Assembly (NCBI GenBank): GCA_902805475.1
Contig: CADCSX010000002.1
Coordinates: 124,001 to 188,000, forward strand
Reading direction: 5' to 3'
Length of the DNA: 64,000 bases
Source of the DNA: Entonaema liquescens
Lineage: Eukaryota > Ascomycota > Sordariomycetes > Xylariales > Xylariaceae
Part shown: piece by piece, positions 58,451-64,000 of the stretch
Position numbering within the stretch: position 1 is the first letter of the stretch
Layout: the number at the start of each line of letters is the position of its first letter
Translations under genes and position numbers: made by a program
The notes under the pieces: model-generated
The model's input: only the letters and a program-made list of their open reading frames with translations
Database searches by the model: none
What the model was told of the DNA's origin: nothing

Positions 58451-59237
58451 CGTGAAAAGAAAAAGTCTGGGTTTTAGTGGTACAGTGGATAAGCTATGAT
58501 GGGTACTGGGCTATGACTGTAGGGACGGTATGAACGGTATGAGCGGTATGGGCCTTATGGATAAGCTGAGATGGGCAGATGTTCGTGGGGAAATTTATTC
58601 AGGATTTCAGGATTGCGGTTGGGACATTCGAAATTTTCAACCGGATTTATGATTATATGTAAGCAACAGCCACGTTGTGCACACGAGGTTCTATTCTGCC
58701 GGGCTTTGAGGTGGAGAGTATCCTTTTTCTCAGCCAGGCGTTCGGGAAAAGATGGTGGCGTCCTTGGGCGTCCCTCGGCGTCCCAGGAAACCCAACAACC
58801 GTCTCACTGGTATGAGTCTGGCTGATTTCAATAGTCATAATTGGACGCCCTGAAGCCCACTCGTGATACCGTTGGTCAAATAATCCACACCGATGGAAAC
58901 TATATTTATTTCCCATGGCTTTGGAACTAAGGTGGTCGCCTTCATGGTCGATCCACTCTCATTTACTTCTTCGTGTCTTCCAATGAGCGTACTAGAAGCT
59001 TTCCTATTACGGCGATGGGCTCATATCAAGATCAAAGGAACCAGCACATCAGTACATCAAGCACATCATGAAACCCCTTTGCCGCCCTCTGCAACTCTAT
59101 AATCGCTAAAGAACCCAACATGCTAGGGGTGACTGGGGGTGACTGGGGAAGGAGGCCTAACAAGTGGTGGAAGAAAGTGTGCCATGGAAAAGTTACGAAG
59201 CGGTTACGAAGCAAAAAGCAGCATCGTTCTTGGTGTG

Positions 59238-59300
59238 CTGTATGTCGCTGTATGCCGCTGTATGTCGCTGTATGTCGCTGTATGTCGCTGTAAGTTGCTG
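59238..59300 (+). repeat. 10-bp minisatellite
   Basis: About six copies of CTGTATGTCG, the second and last with small changes. Confidence 0.88.
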
Positions 59301-59709
59301 TAAGGTGCCTGTAAAGTGTGTAGGAATGTGTGTGCCGTTGTACATTGTCGCAGTCTTAGTGTAAGTAGTGTAGTAGTAGGAATTCCGGCAGTCCCATGCC
59401 GCCCCCTGGAGCCATCCTATAGGATATTAAGCTAAGAATGGGGAAAGCTGCAGGTTCAGCCGAAGGCCCTGTCAGAACCCTGAAGTCCCCTGCGTGGATT
59501 CTATGTATCCTTGTCATCTCCACCGTCAACCCCCTCAACTGACAACTGTACCTACTCTAGAGGTCAGGGAAGGTTAACATCGACGAGAGCATCCCGACTG
59601 CAACAGCGGAATGGTGAGTCTTCAATGTAACAATACCGCTTCTTTCAGTGGATTCTCGAGCCATTCGCTGATCTTGACCTTTCGATTGGAACCAGCCCAT
59701 GAAGAAAAT

Positions 59710-59745
59710 CCAAATGGATCAAATGGACCAAATGGACCAAATGGA
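59710..59745 (+). repeat. 9-bp tandem repeat
   Basis: Four copies of the 9-mer CCAAATGGA, one with a C-to-T change. Confidence 0.85.
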
Positions 59746-61173
59746 TAATTTTCTTCCCAATCTTTTATTTTCCTTTTTTTCTCCTTCCGCCCCCCCCTGC
59801 TGACTCGCATCCGGGACCGCCGCCTAGAACCGTTGAATCGCTGCTGACTCTTTCAAGGTGCGCACTGGCTTTCTTCACCTTAGCTGCTTAGTATGTCACC
59901 CCGAGCCCTCGGTAGCGCCCCCCCAGACCATGGCGTTCTCTAAGCCCTAACCAGCTTAGCCTCTCGTGTACATCCCATGGTCTTCGTTATCCTCAGTACG
60001 GGAGTGAGAACATCGTGCCAAGTGGACGGTATCGTTGAACACCAGGACTTTGAGTATGTATGCATATCCCAACGAGATCTCTTTCTTTCAGCGGACAGCC
60101 ACGTGGTCTCGAACATTTCGAGCTTCAGCCTCCTTCATCATATGTCGTGGAAGACGGAGGCCAGCTAGAGAGAGCTTCGTAAGAGCACGACAACTCTCCT
60201 TGCTACCACACGTTCCCATTAGGAAGGCTACAACTACATAGTAGCTTTTCAAGAAAACACACCTCATCATCTGTATGGAGGATCACTCCCCTTGTCTAGA
60301 ACGGAAAAATGGTGACACCGCTATGATTAAACCCTGTTGGCGACGAGCTTTTTATCCCGCGATGGATTGAGACAGAGAGGGACCGGGGCTGAGTCGGACA
60401 TAGGTCGCCGAGGTGATTCCTAGATCAGCGATCAGCCCAACTGGTGATAACTACAACTGCAAGGAGGACCCATCGATCACCCCAAGTACCAGGAAATATA
60501 ACATCCGCCAGTCTTACGTAGACACATAAGCAGCGAGACAGAGCACATGAACATGACGTACTAATAGTAATGTCTCGTATAATGAAATTTTATACTCACA
60601 GACTTGCTGGCGTCCTGGGCGCTCGCTACGTTCCAAGACTAGCAATATCAGCCCCATATACGTCTAGGGAAGCTATGATACCTCTTTGTTTTTTTCCCCA
60701 TCAGCCGTGGGACCGATGGCCTGTTCCAGAAGGGGTGGGAGAAGAGGTTTTTTTTTCTTTTTTTTTTCTTCTTCATCGCTTTTCGTTCTCCGGCCGGCAC
60801 GGTACTTTCTCAGAACACACACACTTGTACCGCCTGTGCATTTATCCCTTGTGACAAGCATTCCATTGGACATACCATGTCAGTGACGAGGTTGTTGCGG
60901 GGCAAGCTGATTGGGTGCACCCTTTATGGACAATTGCCTGATTGGTTAAAGAGAAAAGTTTCTACCGAGTTGATAATCTGGCTAACAAAACCCGTGGACG
61001 ATTGAACATGCGTGCGTATCGGTGGCCAAGATGGCTTTATGCTTGCCGCCCCAAAAGTACTCGTACGGGAACGCCTCGACGCTGGGCATCATCGGGCTTT
61101 TGATAGATGAGCATGGTCTCCCTCATTTGTCACAATCTGGGTCCAACCAGCACTGGCCAGACTCGCGAGAGAG

Positions 61174-61179
61174 TATAAG
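61174..61179 (+). promoter_or_regulatory. TATA-like box of P450 gene
   Basis: TATAAG lies 105 nt before the ATG at 61279. Confidence 0.4.
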
Positions 61180-61278
61180 TAAGCTCGTCGCCTACTCCGC
61201 TCCCCATCTTTCTCCTCCTGCAGTGTGACATGCAAAAGACAGTATCTGTATTTCCATCTTTCACTACAGTTCGTCGTC

Positions 61279-62924
61279 ATGGCTTTCTCCTTGCTCCTAG
61301 CCGCCTGCGGGCTCATTGTCTTCTCCCTATACTCTACGGTCCAGTGGCTTCTAACATGTCGACGTCGAAGTTATATGAAGAGACAGAATGGCTGTCTTCC
61401 TGCCAAGAAGCTCCCTCAGATAGACCCCATCATGGGGACTGACATCGTCATGCAGAACCTCGGGGCAGCAAAGAAGCACGGTTTCCTCAACCTCCTCAGG
61501 TCCCGACACGCCGCCAATGGTCTCACTTTCACCACGAACACCTACTTACGGACCACTATCAACACGTGTGACCCAACACTCATCCAGAATGTTCTATCGT
61601 TCCAGTTCCAGGACTTCGGTATGGGGCCTTTACGACGAAAGAGTGCTTCCCCGCTCCTGGGTCGAGGCATCTTCACCACGGATGACGAAATCTGGGCTCA
61701 CCAGCGTGCTCTGATCCGACCAAGCTTCGTTCGAGCCCAAGTAACAGACTTTGGCATCTTCGGCCACCACGTCGACCAGCTCATTTCTCTCATCTCACGC
61801 CGTAACTACGAGGTGGATCTCCAGCAACTGTTCTTCCGTATGGTAAGTGACCTATCAGACTCCCTTTTCCCTTTTCGGCAACTAATACCGGTTGACAGGT
61901 ACTCGACTCCAATAGCGAATACATGTTCGGGGAATCTGTGGGTATGATGTCAGAAAACGCATCTGAAGCTGCCACCACGTTCCACCACGCTCTGGATTAC
62001 GCTCAGCAGGGTACCATCCTGCGTCTGCGTCTCGGAAACCTCATGTTCACCCACCGGGACAAGAAGTTCCGTGACTCTTGCGGTACCGTCCACGCGTATG
62101 CTGACAAGTTCGTTGCACAAGCTTTGGAATACCGGCGTAAGCAATCCTTGCTTCCTTCTGAAAAGAGGGACAAGGATGAAGGTGTTCGCCCAAAATATGT
62201 CTTCTTAAACGAGCTTGCCAAGGACACCGAAGACCCAATTATGCTTCGAGACCAGATCGTCAACATGCTCTTAGCCGCTCGTGACACCACCGCTGGCTTA
62301 CTCGCATTCGTCTTCTTCATGTTAGCCAGGAGACCCGACGTATGGGATAAGCTCCGTGCTGACGTTTTGGAACACTATTGCGAACCCTTGACATACGAAG
62401 CGCTGATGGACATGAAATATCTCCGATATGTCATACATGAAAGTAAGTTCTGAGTAATCAATAGTTCGTCCAACCTTTCCATAACTGACAATATCATTTT
62501 AGCACTTCGTCTATTCCCACCAATCGCTACAAACAGTCGTATGGCCAACAAGGATACTGTCCTTCCTGTTGGGGGTGGCCCCGATGGGAAGTCGCCCCTA
62601 TTCGTCAAGAAGCACCACGTTGTCACATACAGCACTTTCGTGATGCACAGGCGAAAGGAATTCTTTGGGGAGGATGCTGACGAGTTCCGCCCTGAAAGAT
62701 GGGAGAATCTCCGCCCCGGTTGGGAATTCCTGCCCTTTAACGGAGGTCCAAGGATCTGCCCGGGCCAGAAGTTCGCCTTGACTGAGGCATCCTACACAAT
62801 CGCACGCCTACTCCGCGCATTCTCCAAAATTGAGAACTTAGATCCGACCGACTGGAGGGAGCAGCTGACATTATCCTTGACGCTTAACAACGGCGTCCAA
62901 TGCCGCATGACCCCAGCGGAGTAA
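61279..62924 (+). CDS. cytochrome P450, CYP52-like
   Basis: Three exons, 61279-61842, 61899-62442 and 62503-62924, give 509 aa. An N-terminal hydrophobic anchor (MAFSLLLAACGLIVFSLYST) places it on the ER membrane. All P450 landmarks are present: WAHQRALIRPSF (C-helix), the I-helix LLAARDTTAG with AARDTT at 314-319, ExxR as Glu369-Thr-Leu-Arg372, PERW at 433-436, and the heme loop FNGGPRICPGQ with ligand Cys455. The GGPRICPGQ heme loop and overall layout resemble the CYP52/CYP63/CYP539 group, many of whose members hydroxylate alkanes and fatty acids at the terminal carbon. This substrate is an inference. The I-helix has Arg where many P450s have Gly-x-[DE]. The ATG was chosen because upstream frame extension starts only at GTG. 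Confidence 0.93.
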
Positions 62925-64000
62925 CAAGTCAATCATTTATTATTTTTCCTTCGTTTACACTTATACCACGAAATGTCTTATGACAGGGCTGTTGCCTCCT
63001 TGATGACCGGGCATGGGGAGATGGTGTCGGAATACAGAAAAAAAAAGGGAAGTTGGCGGGGTTGATCTTTATAAGCTTTTCTAATTAGATCGTATGTGTC
63101 GCTCACATTGTGTAATATCTTTTCGTATTCGGGGTATGAGGCGGATGGTTTTTGTTTAAACTCTTTTGGACTTCGATAGATACTTGACCTCGCGATCAAA
63201 TGGTGGGATGGGGTTTCCCTCGTTAATCAATTGAATTGATTGTGGATAGAACTGAACCGATATATTCTAAACGCTTTTAATCGTGACTTGTGGAATATGA
63301 TCTGGAAGATGTAGCGATTAGTTGTTATAGTCTAGAAGCTTAAGGGGGGGTTGGTTATAGGGAACGTTGAAGTTGTTGTTTGATAGACGTTAGGTTAGCC
63401 CCCTCGTATTGAGGCTTAAGCCTAAAAAGACTACGACCTGTCGTTGGTCTGACGTCTTACTTATATAAAACTACTCGCTGGCCAAGCTTCTAAGTAGTAC
63501 CAAGAATGGGGCGTGACCTAGCTGCGGCCATGTGAATGAATTATCAAGGTTGAACCCTGAGCAGCGCATGAATATGTTGATCATTAAGTGCCGATGGAAC
63601 AGTTATCCATGCACGTCTTACGCATAGTCGTATAGGTCGTAAAGGAATGTTCGGGATTTGTTATCAGTACGACGGAGCTAGGATGCCGGCTGGCAAACAT
63701 CGATAAACAGCAGGAAGAACATGAGCCAACGTGTTAGTCCGGTGATGAAATACGGTGTGCTCTTAAGTGAGACCTTTTAATATTTGTGTGGACGTGTATA
63801 ATGTCCGTTGAACTTCCTAGTGGTGAATATTTCCCGATATGAGACATTGTTGTCCAAGAAATATATTAATCTCTCCCGCAGGAGTGCTAAGTCCGGGTCG
63901 ATAGACTCCAACATATAAAAGGCTATATTAGATGCATGGAGACCTCTCTACGCAACCAACAGGCTCGTTTATGAGTATACCTGCATGTAAGTAGCATAGG
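62925..64000. other. 3' end of window, no gene seen
   Basis: 1.08 kb containing the 3' UTR of the P450 gene and then sequence without a recognisable reading frame, RNA or repeat. Confidence 0.4.

Larger units (their letters stand above)
58451..61278. other. intergenic region with minisatellites
   Basis: 2.8 kb with no supported gene. It contains two minisatellites (59238-59300 and 59710-59745) and a T-rich tract near 60740-60770. The right end is the promoter of the P450 gene (TATAAG at 61174-61179, about 100 nt before the ATG). Confidence 0.45.

Overview
The window looks like nuclear DNA of a filamentous ascomycete (Pezizomycotina, probably Sordariomycetes). The reasons are short GT..AG introns of about 50-110 nt with TACTAAC/CTAAC-like branch points, fungal-only protein families (AA9 lytic polysaccharide monooxygenase, rhodopsin-fold integral membrane protein, BSD2-type PPxY protein, a CYP52-like P450), long gene-poor spacers, and one block whose base composition resembles repeat-induced point mutation (RIP). 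Splice junctions were inferred by eye from reading frame, splice signals and remembered family conservation. No search was run.

Layout. At 0.7-7.4 kb lie a two-domain alpha/beta-barrel protein, an APC-superfamily permease (minus strand), a short-chain dehydrogenase and a nine-exon secreted AA9 LPMO. An 11.6-kb stretch without recognisable genes follows (7.4-19.0 kb), holding a nested pair of terminal-inverted-repeat elements at 15.4-15.9 kb. A tandem-CCCH zinc-finger gene is at 19.1-21.0 kb, then another 4 kb without genes and a conserved membrane-anchored protein of unknown function at 25.1-27.0 kb.

From 27.7 to 36.6 kb is a conserved block rich in mitochondrial genes. The mitochondrial acyl carrier protein and the 23-kDa (TYKY/NDUFS8) subunit of complex I are transcribed divergently from one 577-bp spacer. 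Then come a protein-L-isoaspartate methyltransferase, a BSD2/NDFIP protein, a small three-exon gene resembling the complex III assembly factor Cbp6/UQCC2, and a citrate carrier.

From 37 to 47 kb the DNA is decaying accessory sequence: an unknown reading frame broken by three in-frame TAG codons, an intact AusD-like methyltransferase, a 3.4-kb AT-only transposon with 55-bp inverted termini and a perfect 8-bp target duplication (hAT-like), and remnants of an SDR and of a D-2-hydroxyacid dehydrogenase. The right part (51-63 kb) carries an FMO-like flavoprotein, a rhodopsin-fold membrane protein, an NmrA-like reductase and a CYP52-like P450, separated by long spacers with minisatellites. No polyketide synthase, NRPS or terpene cyclase was seen, so the tailoring-type enzymes cannot be assigned to a complete biosynthetic cluster within this window.
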